In this document: positions 47,095 through 59,299 of the stretch, one piece after another | How the letters are laid out: each line of letters opens with the position of its first letter | How positions within the stretch are numbered: the stretch's first letter is position 1 | Assembly: GCA_973895155.1 (NCBI GenBank) | Contig: OZ316897.1 | Span: 21,328,001-21,392,000 of the forward strand | Source: Marsupella aquatica | Taxonomy: Eukaryota; Marchantiophyta | Reading direction: 5' to 3' | Length of the DNA: 64,000 bases | The notes under the pieces: generated by a model | Databases searched by the model: none | Seen by the model: only the letters and a program-made list of their open reading frames with translations | What the model was told of the DNA's origin: nothing | Made by a program: the position numbers and the translations under genes

Positions 47095-49990
47095 GCCGTT
47101 TCATCCAATTGGTCTACATCCTTTACTTCCTCCGGAATTGCAGCTAAAAAGGTGGATTCTATTGTAAAGCAGTCCTCGACCTCTTCGTCTTCTTCTTCCA
47201 AGTCACCTTCCATTGGTTCTTGCCATAATCCGCTGGGGGGTACCTCTGGTCCAAAGACACCTTCTTCGGTTAGGTTAGTGAGGCATTCTAACCAACGTAC
47301 TTCATCAGCTGACTCCAGTCCACTATCGTACCCATCTACTTCCCTTATGCTTTTCCTACGGTCATCCTTAGTGTCCCAGGATACCGTGATAGAGGGGGTC
47401 CCGAAAGTGAACTGCTTTTTACCCCAATCTTCTATTACCTCGGCTAGGTACAGCCATGGCCTACCAATCAATAGCCGGAAGGACGTAGGATTTACCGGCT
47501 TCATTACTACATAGTTAATGCTAAAGAAGATACCTCCTATCTCTGTCTTGATGCCGGTTAACACTCCCGTCGGAATGACCTGATATCCATTGGCCATGTT
47601 CAACACTCTTCCAGTCATCTCCGGTGTTAGACCCCACCCTTTTGCTGTTGAATCAATCATAATACATACCCCTGATCCTCCATCGATGGGTACCCGTAGT
47701 AATAATTCTCCTTGAATCATTAATGGTAATGCTGGGGCTCCTTGATCTTCTTCTATCATTAGTACGTCGGATCTGGTTGCTACCTTGGGTAATCTTGGCT
47801 TGCCGAGAATAGCCTTCCTTAATTGCTTCCGGAAGTACGGGCTATTTTTCAATAGTTGACCTACTGTTGCCGAGACTCTAGATTCTAGTACATCTTTAGC
47901 CAGGTCATAGGGAACAATCGGCTTCTCTTCTGGTGGTGTTTCCGTCTTGGATTCGGCCAGTTTTGCTACGCTAGTCTCCACAGCTGTTGGGTCTTCCGAA
48001 GCAAACAATGCTTTTGCTCGTTTTACATCCTTGGCAATGGCTTCGGTATTCTCCAGGGTTTCTAATTCTCTTAGTTGTTCCTTAACACTAGCCGTAACAG
48101 AGGGGTAGAACAACTTAGGATGATCTCGATTGAAGTCGCTATCTTGTGAAGGATTGGTTTCACTGGTGGGCTCATGGCTTACCTGTATTGCCGGAGCCCT
48201 CCCTTCTCCTTCTGTTGATGTTGACGAAGAGTCGATCCTTTCCTCCGTAACCTTCCCTTTATTTTTGGCCAGCCCATCCCACCTTTCCTTCCTTCTGGTA
48301 GATCGAGTAGAGACCCGGTAGCAATCATGATCTAAATCCTCCTTTGAGAAGGTTGATAGGGCTTCGGCCTCATCATCAGATGGTACGAACTCTGCCTCGG
48401 CATCCTCTTGCCATCCTAGTTCGATGTGGTTGATTTGAACTCCTCCGGGGGTAGTACCTGGCGGTAAGATCTTGATCGGCAAAAGCTTATGATTTGCGGC
48501 CAGGCCTGCCAACCAAGTAGGACATTGCCCTAGCATATGACCTTCCTGTCGGCATCCCATACATAGCTGAGCTGGTTGTCCATCACCCTGTTTGCGTGCA
48601 TTCGGGCATTCTCTAGCAAAATGGCCAGGTTGACCACAATTATAGCATGCCGCAAATCTTTGCACATTCGGCCTAGGAGGTACTGACGGGTTCTGAATAA
48701 TCCGAGGATACATCTCTCCTGGATTGTTCCTTAACCCTGACCACAGAGATGCAGGTCTGTTGGATAGGTCTCGTGCTCCAGTCTCACTGATGCCGAAAAC
48801 ACTATCAGCGGCATCTCCCAAAAAGTACTCTACTTCTCCCTGACATGGTCTGATCTCGGCCACATGCCGAACATGATTAGTATTAAGCTTAGGACACGCA
48901 TCTTTATGGTGTCCGGTTTTATAACATAAGGCACACCATACAGAGCTATCCTCCTGTACTACCTTCTTCTTTGGTTTTACCTCTGCAATGATAGCCTTAA
49001 GTTGCTCGGTAAGGGCTACGATGTTATCTGGTGGCTTAGCCTCCATCTTGACTTTCGTCTTCCCTCTCCTTCTGCCCTTCCTTTTCCTAGTTTTTTCTTC
49101 TTCAGAACTAGAAGATGACTCACTCTTGCTACTCCCACTATCCGAGCTTGACTTATCACTTCTAGACTTCTGGAATGTTTCTTCTTCTTATCTTTTTTCT
49201 TATGGGGTGATCCCTCCTCTGATGAGGAACTCTCAGACTTAAGCTGTTTCTTCCGGCTTGTGATATCTGCATTAATGTATAATTGAATATCCTTAATTGC
49301 TTCGGCTAAAGTCTCCGGGTTCTCCTTCCTAATTGCAAAGCTCATCTTCTGTGGCAAAGCATTCACCAACCATTGAAGTTGCATACCTTCAGATGCATTG
49401 GTCTTTGTACGTCTTACCAGTTTCTGAAAGCGTTGCAAGAACTTCCTGAAGGATTTGTTCTCCTTGAACCGAAGTTGTCCCAACTTCAGCACTGCTAGTT
49501 CTGAAGTTCCAATGGGTCGAAACTCCTTAACAAAGAGTGTTTTGAAGATATCCCAGATGGCTTGATCTTCCACATCTAATGCTCTGTACCAAGGCCTAGC
49601 CTCACCCTTGAACAGGCCGGGAAGAATCTGCATCTTGATGGCCGATTCTCCATTTGCTGCAGCGGTTCCCTCGAAATCATCCAACCATTTGTCCGGATCC
49701 TCATCTCCTCTCCCATGAAATGCCTTGTAATGTATGCGCGACCGCTGGCTCAATCTGGTCCCTGGCCTCTCGTCTGGCCGTGCCTCTGGTTCCCCCATGT
49801 CGGTTGGAGACTCACTTCTCCTTACCGACTCTTCTTCTGGTATGTCTTCTTCGACGCCACTTCCAGTTTCGGAGCTACCAGCTCTTTCTGCCCCTCTCAG
49901 TCGCTGTGTATCATGCCACCCGGCGAGCTGCTGCAGTCGAGCTCTCTCCCGTTGAATCACTCTTTCTTCCCTCGGCGTAAGGTCAGTCAT
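46998..49990 (-). pseudogene. gag: Gypsy chimera gag-protease with a 1-bp deletion
   Basis: Same protein as gypsy A gag. One T is missing in the run at about 49168-49172 (CTTCTTGG in A, CTTCTGG here), shifting the frame in the Ser/Lys-rich linker. The first 300 or so residues and the zinc-knuckle/protease part (from about 49046 down) are in different frames. The gag-pol overlap is as in A. Confidence 0.93.
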
Positions 49991-50059
49991 TACCTACGCT
50001 TCCGTTCTAACTTCATATCTCACGGCTTAAGAAATGCCCCCTCCATCTAGCGCCAAAAA

Positions 50060-53000
50060 TGTGGTGCGTCCCATGGCTCCCTAAACCCAAGAAACCCCCC
50101 AGCTCAAGCCGATTCCCGCAGGTTTCGTGCTTGGCGAGGCCGTTTCCGCGGCTTAGCGGCATGGGACGCTGCTAACCTTCTACTACTACTATTAACATTT
50201 TACACACATATACTGGACAGATCCTTCATCGGGTCATGAGATACGTAGCCGGCCTAATATAGGCCTTCCCCTGTCTTCCCCTGTCTTCCCCTCCGTCTTG
50301 TTAGGTATGTTTGGATTCCGCCGCCGGAATGATCCCCAATAGGCTTGGTTAAGCCGCTAAGACCTCTCTCAGCTCGACACATCCAACTCTCACTCCCCTG
50401 CTTACTTTCCTTCCTTCTGTTGATGTGGGCACTCTTCACACAAGTTAATGCGACACACAAATAGCAAAATGACTCATTCTGACTGAGTCATACCATGCAC
50501 TTGCCATACAAACAGTACATCTCATACACAAGTTCTGCGAACTAAGCCGTGAGGCCAACTCTATTCAGCTCTTAGGCATGAGGAAACATGAATATACACA
50601 AGGGTCACTGTATGACTAACCGAGAGCTTCTCGTACTACTTGATCCCAGCCCGGCTGGTGCAAACTAAAAACTTGCTAAAGAAGAGGCCCTGAGCTCCCC
50701 GCTGCCCAGGTACTTATCCTGGTAGTGGATCCGCCATTCTTTGCATCGTAAGCCTAATCTACCTGACAGTAATCTACTTGCCCGAATCTACCTATGTACA
50801 GCAAGGCAGGAGCACAAGTGTTGCTCCTACCAGTGGGACCGCAATCCCACTAAGCTAAGTGTCAGGGCCGCTCCTGGTTCTGATCCTAATCCTAAACGTG
50901 GAGATCCGCGCCCGCCCTGCCCACTCACGCCTCCTCCCTCCACGTCCGCCCTCCCTAAAAGGAACGGCGCCCTTGCACCGTCACGACACCGGTGGTGGAT
51001 CCTCAATGGACGCCCCCAACACTTCCTCCTCAGCCACTGCCGTTGGCCCGCCTACTGACAGATTACCTGCCCTTGACCGAGTCAACTCTCCATCGGCCTG
51101 ACTGGGTCCACCTTCGGCTTCAGCCTCGACACCGGCCTCGGCAATACCCACGGCTTCGGCCTCAGCCACTCCCATGGCTTCGGCTTCAGCCACTCCCTCG
51201 GCTTCGGCCTCCCCTTCCCCTAGGGTAGTTGGATCCTTAGCCGTGACCCTGTCTGGGGTCGGTGCTAGGTCTACCTCCTTGATCACCACGGCCTGTGAAG
51301 TCGTATTACTCCTTGACCCTGAAGGTTTCCGCTTCTTCTTCGTTGGTGGCTCGGCAGCTGGTCCCTTCCCCTTCCCACTTACTTCCGGCACTGGTGCAGG
51401 TGGCGCGGCTTGTCCTTCGGCAATTACCACCCCTGGTAACTGGTTTGTCCCAACGGGAGATGGACCTGCTGCAGCTAAGCATTTAAATACTGCGGCTTGT
51501 TTCTTCAGCCGCTCTGTTTGGTTGTCGGCCCGCCGCTGTAGGTTCTCCATCTTCCTCGTGATTTCCTCCAACTCCTCTTGGGTTTCATCCAGGTCCTTAC
51601 GTGCCCCCTCCAGCTCGTTTTTGGCCTCCTCCTGCTCCCTGTGGGCTTCCTCCAATTCCTTCTTCAAGGTAGCCCTCTCCTCCCGGGTTGCTCTTAGCTC
51701 CTTGTCGAGCTCTGCAATGATGACAGACTCCATCTGGTTCATCTTGGCGTAAGTCTGTTCGAGCATCTCGTCCTTCTCCCTTAGGTCGGCCTTGAAGCTG
51801 GCCGTCAGGGACGCAAGCTCCTGCTGCAGCGCCATAATCCCTTGATAGGATTTCCCTAACTCGACCTCCTTCTGCTCAAGGGCTCCGCGGATTTTCTCGA
51901 GCTCCCCTTTCAACGCCCATTCCTTTCTTTGGGTCTCCGCCATGGCCCGACTGTTGGCTGTTATGTGGGCCTCCTCTGTATTCTTCAGCTCTTGCTTCCA
52001 CTTCTCCCTCTCTTTGATCGTGTCGGCCAACTCTTCCTGCGTCTGAGTCAGTTTATCCTTGATATTCTGATTATCAGCCTGCGCGGTGTCCAACTGCCCC
52101 TGCATGATGTTCAGCTCATGTCGTTTAATCCGTAGTTCATCTTGGGCTTTCTTGGCCGCCCTTAGATTTTCAATCTCGGCTTCCATCCTCCTAAGCCGCC
52201 GAATGACCTCGTCCTTCTTGCTTCTCTCTAAAGCCACCGCTTCTTCTAATTGGTACTTCTCCAACTGCTCCCTATGGAAAAAGGGTCCTACCTCCAACTC
52301 CTCTCCAAAGATGCCGAGCGCAAGTTCCCCACACATCTCACCATACTCCATGGCTCTATTCTTAGCGTAGGTGGAGTAAGTAGAAGTGATCGGCATCGCC
52401 CATCGTGGCCTCTGCTCCCAAGCCGTCCTGCGGATCTCTTCAATCGTGGCTAGAGGTTTGCTTCCTTTTTCGGCTAGCCGCCTGATGTCCTCCGGCCAAT
52501 CTCCTCCTGGTAAATCCTTTTCCTTAGCCAGGGCGGCCTCTTCCTCCTGCTTGATTCGCTCCTAAAATTCCTGCACCGTCTGTTTTATGCCGTCGAAGCT
52601 CGGGGGAGCAACATCTGGTGGGGGAGACTCAAGGCTACTCTGCTGGTTGGGGTCCCCTCGCACTACCCTTGGAAGTGTGGGGACAAACCGGCCACAGGTC
52701 CTTACTCCTGGAACGTGATGGTCCGACCCATAGCCGGAATTATCATGGCTGCAGTCCTCCACTGCCTCCTCTACCTCTTGGACGTCCGGCTTCTCCCTCT
52801 CCTCTTCGTCGGTAGGAGCTTCAGGCAATTCTGCCTCAGATTCGGAGCTTGAGGTTCCCACGTACATTCGAACACCTGGCTTGGATTCCGGCCTGATTCT
52901 CTCCTTGTCTCCAGCAAAGGGGTTTTCTCTTGTGAGCCGGTGTAGGCCTACCTCTGTAGTAGTGTCCTGCATTGTTGCCATTGCCGTTGTTGTTGTTGTT

Positions 53001-54492
53001 GCCGATGCCGATTTCTTTTCTTTCTCCAGTAGTTTCAGCAGACTCTGCATGCCTGGTTGCTGCATCGGCAAGTCTTCCTTCCTGGGCCTAAACACCTGCT
53101 CGATCGTAGGACTAACAGGTGGTTGAGGCTTCTCAGCCAACGGCCTTGGCGTTGGAGCTTCCTCGGGTGCCCTTACCTGCAGGGGAAGTACCGGGGCAAA
53201 AGTCTGTCCTCTGGCATACCGGCACAACAGCGGCATGTGATAGCCAAGCCGCGACACGCTCCCCATGCCGATTACCTGCTGCTCCTCCTTTAAGATCTTC
53301 TTCAATTGGTTGAGGAGGTACCCGTTGTAGTCCCGGCTTGGGTCTGGTTACCTTGGGAGTAAGATAGAAATCCTTCCCATATATCCTCGTGCAATTGGTC
53401 TCGGGTTCCCATGACCCCACGAATTCTAATAGGTCTGACTCCGGTACCTCCGGCTTCAGCCATGGTAATCTTACAAAGGCCTCCAAGCCGGATCCAGCCA
53501 TGAAGCCTTGGTACTTCTTGGTTTGCATGGCCGTAAAGCATGCATCCTCCTCCCGTGCAAAATGTAGTTGCACCTCCACCGGTAGGGTTGCCGCCCAGCC
53601 CTTCCAGGTGTCATCCCTGGTTGGAATGGCCTTGATGGGATCGACCTCCTCCTCTTCGGCTTCTCCCTGCCTCCTGCTCTGCTGCTCGGTTGGCTTCTTT
53701 GGTGCCGCCGACCTCGTTCTTTTTGCCGGGGTGGCTTCATCGTTGACGGCTCCCTTCCTCTTCATCTCTGCTGCCGTGGAGGTTTCTCCTAGCACCGTTG
53801 CCTGGGTCCACCTTTCCGTGCTACCCTTTAATTCCCAGTGTATGTCGTTGCAGTTCTTGATGGCCTCTCGGATGCCGACGACGCTGTCTTTGCAAAACAG
53901 AAGATCATCGAGTTGATTGGAAGTAGGCGTCCACAGGAACTCGTCCTTGATGAGTTTGCCTCCTAAGAAAGCCGTCTTCTGCAGCTCCCACAATCGAGCG
54001 AGCTCCTGCCGTTCTCGAGCTGCCCTTTCTGACTCCTCGTCCTCGTAAGTCTTGATGTACTCAGTTGCCCGTTCGAACAGGCATCCCCAGAAATGTGCCG
54101 CTTGATTGACGTTGCTCATACCCTCCTTAGGTCGATCGTCGGTATCTACTCTCTCCCCGAGTGCTTGCCTAAGGAGCTAACAGTAGTTGGCCTCCCGTAG
54201 TCATCTGCCTAGTTCGTGCTCGCAAATGAGCCACCATCTCCTGCAAGCGCTCCTTACCCCTCTCCTCTGCCGGTCCTTCTTCCCGTTGATCCTTCCTAGC
54301 CGCCGACGCTTAACGCGCCCTAACCCTAATCGGGTTTTCACCCTCAGCCTTACCTCCGGCCTCTGCCCGGGTTCCATGGTTGCCCCTAATTGTTTATATT
54401 TTCCTTGTTTTGTCACTATACTAAGGTGTTCCTAGGGTGCCTTCCTGCTTTACCCACTTAACCGGCCGAGTGATTCCTGTCTAGGCATCACA
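50060..54492 (-). repeat. Right LTR (-) of the gypsy chimera, 4433 bp
   Basis: It starts TGTGATGCC at 54492 and ends CACCACA at 50060. It carries the same 233-bp deletion as the left LTR (junction near 53347). Confidence 0.93.
50981..54416 (-). pseudogene. LTR-encoded protein, decayed copy (right LTR)
   Basis: The same frame as in the other LTRs, broken by TAG at 54179-54177, by the 233-bp deletion near 53347 and by TAG at 52564-52562. Both TAG codons are CAG in other copies. The coiled-coil part is open from 52396 to the TGA at 50981. Confidence 0.9.
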
Positions 54493-54559
54493 TTCTCAGG
54501 TTGTCTGCCTCTGTTGTATGTGCAGTGTTATGTGATCCAGCCTGGCTAGAAGAAGCCAT
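54493..54559 (-). pseudogene. Possible 5' end of a CACTA gene cut by the gypsy boundary
   Basis: Reading minus from an ATG at 54559 gives 22 codons (MASSSQAGSHNTAHTTEAD...) that run into the LTR. It looks like a protein N-terminus but does not continue the TnpD frame on the other side. Weak evidence. Confidence 0.3.
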
Positions 54560-54937
54560 GATTGCAGCACTACCTAATCAAAAACACAGTTGCACATCTA
54601 CCTTCTGTGATATCTTGCAGAGCATATGAATTTGTTTTAGACAACTCCAAAACTCTTCCATACCATCCTCTAGACTGTCATGTGAAGCAAATGTGTGCAC
54701 AAGTGAAGAATAGACATACAATTGAGGTACAGTACTCCAACTGAGGTAAAGGCAGCTCCCACTTTACCCTTCATTGCCAATAGAATAGTACATGCATGCC
54801 AACAACAGGTAAACATATGACATATTAGCAATTTGATCAGAAATTATTTACTTGGGTACGTCACCTAATCTCATTTCATATTAATTGTAAGTGGCAATGG
54901 TTATTTGAAGGAGACTTGAATTGTACAAAGCAAAATG

Positions 54938-55826
54938 TCATAAGTTTACAAGACAAAATAAAGGCCTACCTGAACCAGATTTACGCCAAGGGTGTTCACA
55001 GTAGTCAGCAATCTCAGACCCTTCAAAACAATGAGTACAATAACAAACATTAATCATAATGTCCAACAATCCCCAGCCTCCTTCATATATTCTTTGACTT
55101 TTGAATTCATTTGTTGAAATGATCCTCTTCAAACAGGCAGAATGATCACAATGTTTCATCATCGCCACACAAAACTAGGATACATATGGACAAGGGCCTG
55201 AAAGGGTGTCATGTAATATACATAATTTAACATATAGTGTTTTTGTGCAGTAGTAAGAATGAAATACACACTCAATGTTCAAAATTATAAAAAATAATAA
55301 AGTTCAGAGACCCAGGTTGAACTCCTTCTTAAGGCTGTGGGTTTACAAAGGCAGTACTACAAAACTGGAGACATTAAGTGAAGTTTGCCTTCTTATGGCC
55401 AGATCCCTCAAAGAGACAACACAATTTTATAGACCTTGGGTGGATTTTAGGTCTTGCCTCAGATGTCAGTGTGATGTTTTTTAGTTTTTTGTTATGTAAC
55501 TCCATTAAGGCTCTTCATATGTTTGCCACACTCTAACAGTCATCATACAATCAGAATTGATACTGGTCTTTCTCCACTAAGTGCTGCTCTACTCTTGGGC
55601 AAACAGTCTCAACTCCTGGTCCCAAGACCGGCTCATCATGGTGAAACATTATACAGGCACACCTCCTCTGCACTCTACTGTGTCCATCCCGCCTATATAT
55701 ATCCCCTGGGCGCACTTGACATTTTGGGCAAAGATCCTCACAACTGTGGATACAGGCAGAGTAGCATATCTGCTCTGGTTGTACCACTCCATTTTTGACT
55801 GCCACAATACAAAAACCTATGGGCAA
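54938..55826 (-). pseudogene. Cys-rich remnants downstream of the PHD gene
   Basis: Two minus-strand fragments, at 55168-54938 (with CYCTHC and CEHPW) and 55826-55551 (with CEDLCPKC and RRCAC), are rich in Cys and His spaced like zinc ligands. They lie 3' of the PHD-finger gene in the same orientation and may be its remaining exons. No family was recognised and no full frame could be built. Confidence 0.35.
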
Positions 55827-56328
55827 GGGTGGAGCATCTAGAGTAATGGGCCGACTGTGCGTGTCTCTCTATACAGGCAAAAACTCCCATTTCACAGCAG
55901 AGCTGCCAGGGACCAACCTCATTCCACTCAGCTTCAGGCGTAGCCTCTCAGCTCTGCCTTCAAGGTCAGCTTCCAAGCTGCTGAGTGTTCTTGGCATTAC
56001 TGTGACAAATACAAAAAGCCAAAATTTTATCCGGGAACCCATGCAAACACTTTAACATTCAACCAAATGTTTCATACAATCAGATAGTTTAGTCCATTTG
56101 AGTTTAGTCCATAAGACAATTTACCCCATTTCATACAATCTCACAGTTTAGTCCATTCAATCCAACTTGACACTTCACTCCATTTTCATCAAACCAAAAG
56201 GTCTGGTGTTCCACTGTAGTCCTTTAGTCCATTTTAAAACCTGTATACTTCCATAAGTCCTTAGCCCCTTTTATGTTTAGTATACTTTGTACTATGTAGT
56301 GTTTCCTACACAATTGAAGGCTTATGGT
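55200..56328. repeat. Noncoding DNA with TTTAGTCCATT repeats
   Basis: Apart from the Cys-rich remnant at 55551-55826, no gene is seen. Between about 56085 and 56235 the motif TTTAGTCCATT occurs four times among related CCATTT repeats. Confidence 0.6.
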
Positions 56329-57178
56329 CTATTTGAAATCATGAGGTGGCACATCAGAACCCTCTGGAATGACATGGCGATTGCAGTACACCATACGCCA
56401 TGGACCCATATCCCACATTTCTCTACCCTTCACCCCTCTTTTCAGGTGTTTGTCTGCCTCTGGTCCCTCATCCTTGCACCATGCACGAGGGCACCTACGG
56501 CACTGGATAAATTCCCAGATGCCATCCCAATACTCCTTGCAAACATCACAATAATGCCTTGGGCATATCAGAGCAGCGGGATGTGCAATTGGGTTCTTTG
56601 GGTACCCTATCAGAGGCAACTCCCTCGCCTTCAGTATAGTCCGTAGACAACCCACATGATAAAAGGAATAGCAGTCATCCTGTGCACACTGGACCACAAG
56701 GGGCTCATCTGTAGTGGGATTCAAAATTTGGCCAAGCAGCCCACAAGCAAAGCAACGACCTCGGTTCTACTGACATAGGTCACAGAGCCACTCCTTGGCC
56801 CAATCATGCCCTCTAGAAATGGCAATGCGTGTGCACGCAGGCCCATGGCCATCAGGTTCCTCAGGATTCTGCCCATCAACTAAGTAATGGAAATGACGAC
56901 TGCAAGGCCCATCGCAGAACAACACAGTACCTCCCTCATCACATTCAAAACAACAAGGGGGATCCATGCGAAGGTGCTCTTTATGGGCAAACTTTGGATC
57001 CAGCCAGGCAGCAGCAGCCCGTGCCATGCCCGATGTGATGTGTGGATCTGCACAATTACCTAAGTGAATATTACAAGAAGTTTATGGAGAGGGGCAAGAC
57101 ACAAACAAGAAGAGCGTGTGTGTAGTGTACTTACCGTGAGAGAGCAAAAAGTCCAAATCAACAGATGTCCTGCCCACC
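56329..57178 (-). pseudogene. EDM2-like multi-PHD-finger protein fragment in the CACTA
   Basis: A short exon (57178-57134; donor GTAAGT) and a long exon from about 57048 form a minus-strand frame. It shows a PHD finger (CFECDEGGTVLFCDGPCSRHFH, ending WLCDLC), then CFACGLLG, an extended PHD (CAQDDCYSFYHVGC...CPRHYC) and a third (CDVCKEYWDG...CRRCPRAWC, ending MVYCNRHVIP). This order and these spacings match the PHD array of EDM2-type chromatin regulators of plants, which read histone marks at silenced transposons. A TAG at 56769-56767 lies between the first two fingers (CAG would fit). It ends at TAG 56331-56329. The C-terminal methyltransferase-like half of EDM2 is not seen. Likely a host gene fragment captured by the CACTA. 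Confidence 0.7.
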
Positions 57179-57249
57179 TAAGTTTCACGGAGTACAATAA
57201 CTTGGCAATGCTTCTTGCGTGCTCTGCACAAAGAGCAAAAAGTTAAACA

Positions 57250-59040
57250 TGGTTCTTTGAGATAAAATCCAGGGATGGATTTACTCTCTGAAAATTTGTT
57301 GACTCACACTGGCTATCTATTTAATTTGTGTTCTATCAAAGTTGTTGAAAATAAACAAAGTAGCAGCAATTGAGTTGACAGGCTCAATAGATTGAGAAAA
57401 TTACAAACATTGGAGTGGAATGGAAGGAAAGCAAAGTGGCTGCAGTCAGGCAGACTAAAAACAAATCTATAGAGAAATACTTTGTCCATGTACAAGCATT
57501 ATTTGTAGATCCACTTTGAACTCTGTACTAAAGAAAAATCCTCATGCCTTTGACCTCTCCATACATAGGCTCTGTACCCGAGACTCTGTAAAAACTACTT
57601 GGTCCTTGGTGTTCAAACCTAGCATTACATGCTGCTCTACAAATTGGTACTGTCTTGAGGAGCTCGATGAAACAATAATGCACAGCACTGTACTCAGAGC
57701 AGAGACAAGAACCAAACTATGTAACTATTTGATATTCCATGGAGACACAAAGGATGCACAGTGCATAGGACCACAAAGCAAGCCAGGCCAGGACCAAAAT
57801 GCAAATTAGCAGGATTTGTGCACTCTACTGATGGGGACACAATGTCCAATGTAGGTCCAATGTCCGCCCACGTTGATCGTAGCTCTTGTCGTAGCTCCAA
57901 TCACTCGCAGTCTCACTGAATGTTGGAAGTCGCTTGCAACTCAGTTAATCGAACTAGCAGCTTGCTTGTACCTGAGTTGCTCTGTCCTTCACTCAAACTG
58001 AAACTTGCAGGTCCAATGTCTGCCTTGGTAGAATGTAGCACAGCTCTACCTTAGTTGCAGCTCTGTCGTTCACTGGAAACTGAAAAAAACCTTCCCGTCC
58101 TTGCCAGTGTGGAGTGCAGCTCCCACCTTCATACAATCTCACGTCGCACAATAATAAACAGTCAAAGCTTACGGAAGAGCAAACGCCGGGTTATATAAGC
58201 AAAGTCCGTAAAACTTTAGAGAATGTCTCAAACATTCAACTTGAATGAATTCATTTGTGTGGCCGATAGTAGCATTCATTCACTATTGCAACCACTTGCC
58301 TTGGTTCTAGCTGAGTGTACAGTCATACTCCCCATCGGGTAGAGCTATGTACATATTCAAAGAGGACAACAAATAAGGGCAATGTAGATCCATACTCTTA
58401 CCTGATAACCCAAGCTTCAAGGAGCTCAGAGCGGTTTAAATGGCAGCAGGTAAAGGCGTTTCAGTTGCAGCTTGGCCCTTCACTGAAACTGAAAGAAAGG
58501 GATCCCGTCCTCGCCAATGTGGAGCGCAGTTCTCACCTTGCAGCCCATAACACAACACACAATGAAAGACAGTCGCAGTCCCTGAGCCTGCTATACAAGG
58601 AACTCTCCTGCTGTACAAGCGAGGCACCACAAAATGGACAGAGCTTTGAAGCAAAACAGAGAGAGAACTCAGAGCAATAACAGTCGATGCCAAAAAGAAA
58701 AACGAGGTAGCCAAGGCACAAGTAATATGCCAACTACCACAGCAATGAAATGAAGCGGCCCCCACCTCGTATCACGTCCAGTGCTCCTCAATTGTTTGCG
58801 ACTGCTGCTCAGGACCTAATCTTCGTCTGTAGCTCCAACTCCAACACAACCACACCTCAAACGGAGCTTCAATGCACCCACTTCATAACCCAATGTTTGA
58901 TCCTCTACTCAGAAATGGGCTCAAAAATTGTCACCATGACTCGAGCTCATGAACTGAATGGTGGCAGTAAGTAAGGGCACCTATGAGGAGTTCCAAGTCC
59001 GTAAGGGAACTCACAATGTGATCAAAAATTAGGAGCAGCG
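57250..59040. other. Presumed upstream region of the PHD gene, with a duplicated segment
   Basis: No coding region is supported. About 120 bp recur: 58042-58165 and 58450-58575 share GTTGCAGCT, then CACTGAAACTGAAA, then CCCGTCCT, GCCA and TGTGGAG. A TTATATAA box at 58191-58198 could serve the minus-strand PHD gene, about 1 kb away. That assignment is tentative. Confidence 0.5.
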
Positions 59041-59290
59041 GACCTCAGCTCCTTCACCCTAAAACGCAGCACCGACCTCACAGCGACCTCACAGCAACGA
59101 TCTCACAGTAGCGACCTTGCAGCAGCGACCTCACAGTAGTGCCCTTGCACCTCAACTCACTGCTCAGCACCAAGGTTGCGCGCAGCAGCAACCTCGCACT
59201 TCAACTCACCGCTCAGCACCGATCTTGCAGCAGCGACCTCGCACCTCAACTCGCAGCAGTGACCTCGCACCTCCACTCGCTGCTCAACTT
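59040..59290. repeat. Degenerate CAGCGACCTCGCA minisatellite
   Basis: Imperfect units of about 13-15 bp on the theme CAGCGACCTCGCA and longer AACTCACNGCTCAGCACC units occur in tandem over 250 bp. Confidence 0.75.
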
Positions 59291-59299
59291 CACGAGAAT

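Larger units (their letters stand above)
37485..54492. mobile_element. Head-to-head gypsy chimera inside the CACTA
   Basis: Order on the plus strand: LTR (+) 37485-41893; primer-binding site and 5' end of gag (+) to 42158; switch of strand; truncated LTR (-) 42160-43836; complete internal region (-) 43837-50059; LTR (-) 50060-54492. Both outer ends are therefore LTR 5' ends, TGTGATGCC pointing inward, and the arms form an inverted repeat of about 4.67 kb around a 7.6-kb centre. The flanks (GGTGT on the left, TTCTC on the right) show no 5-bp duplication. The family is the same as gypsy A. Confidence 0.9.

Noticed and set aside
54562-54744. Small plus-strand frame next to the gypsy boundary
   Set aside because: No signature, and all supported CACTA genes read on the minus strand.
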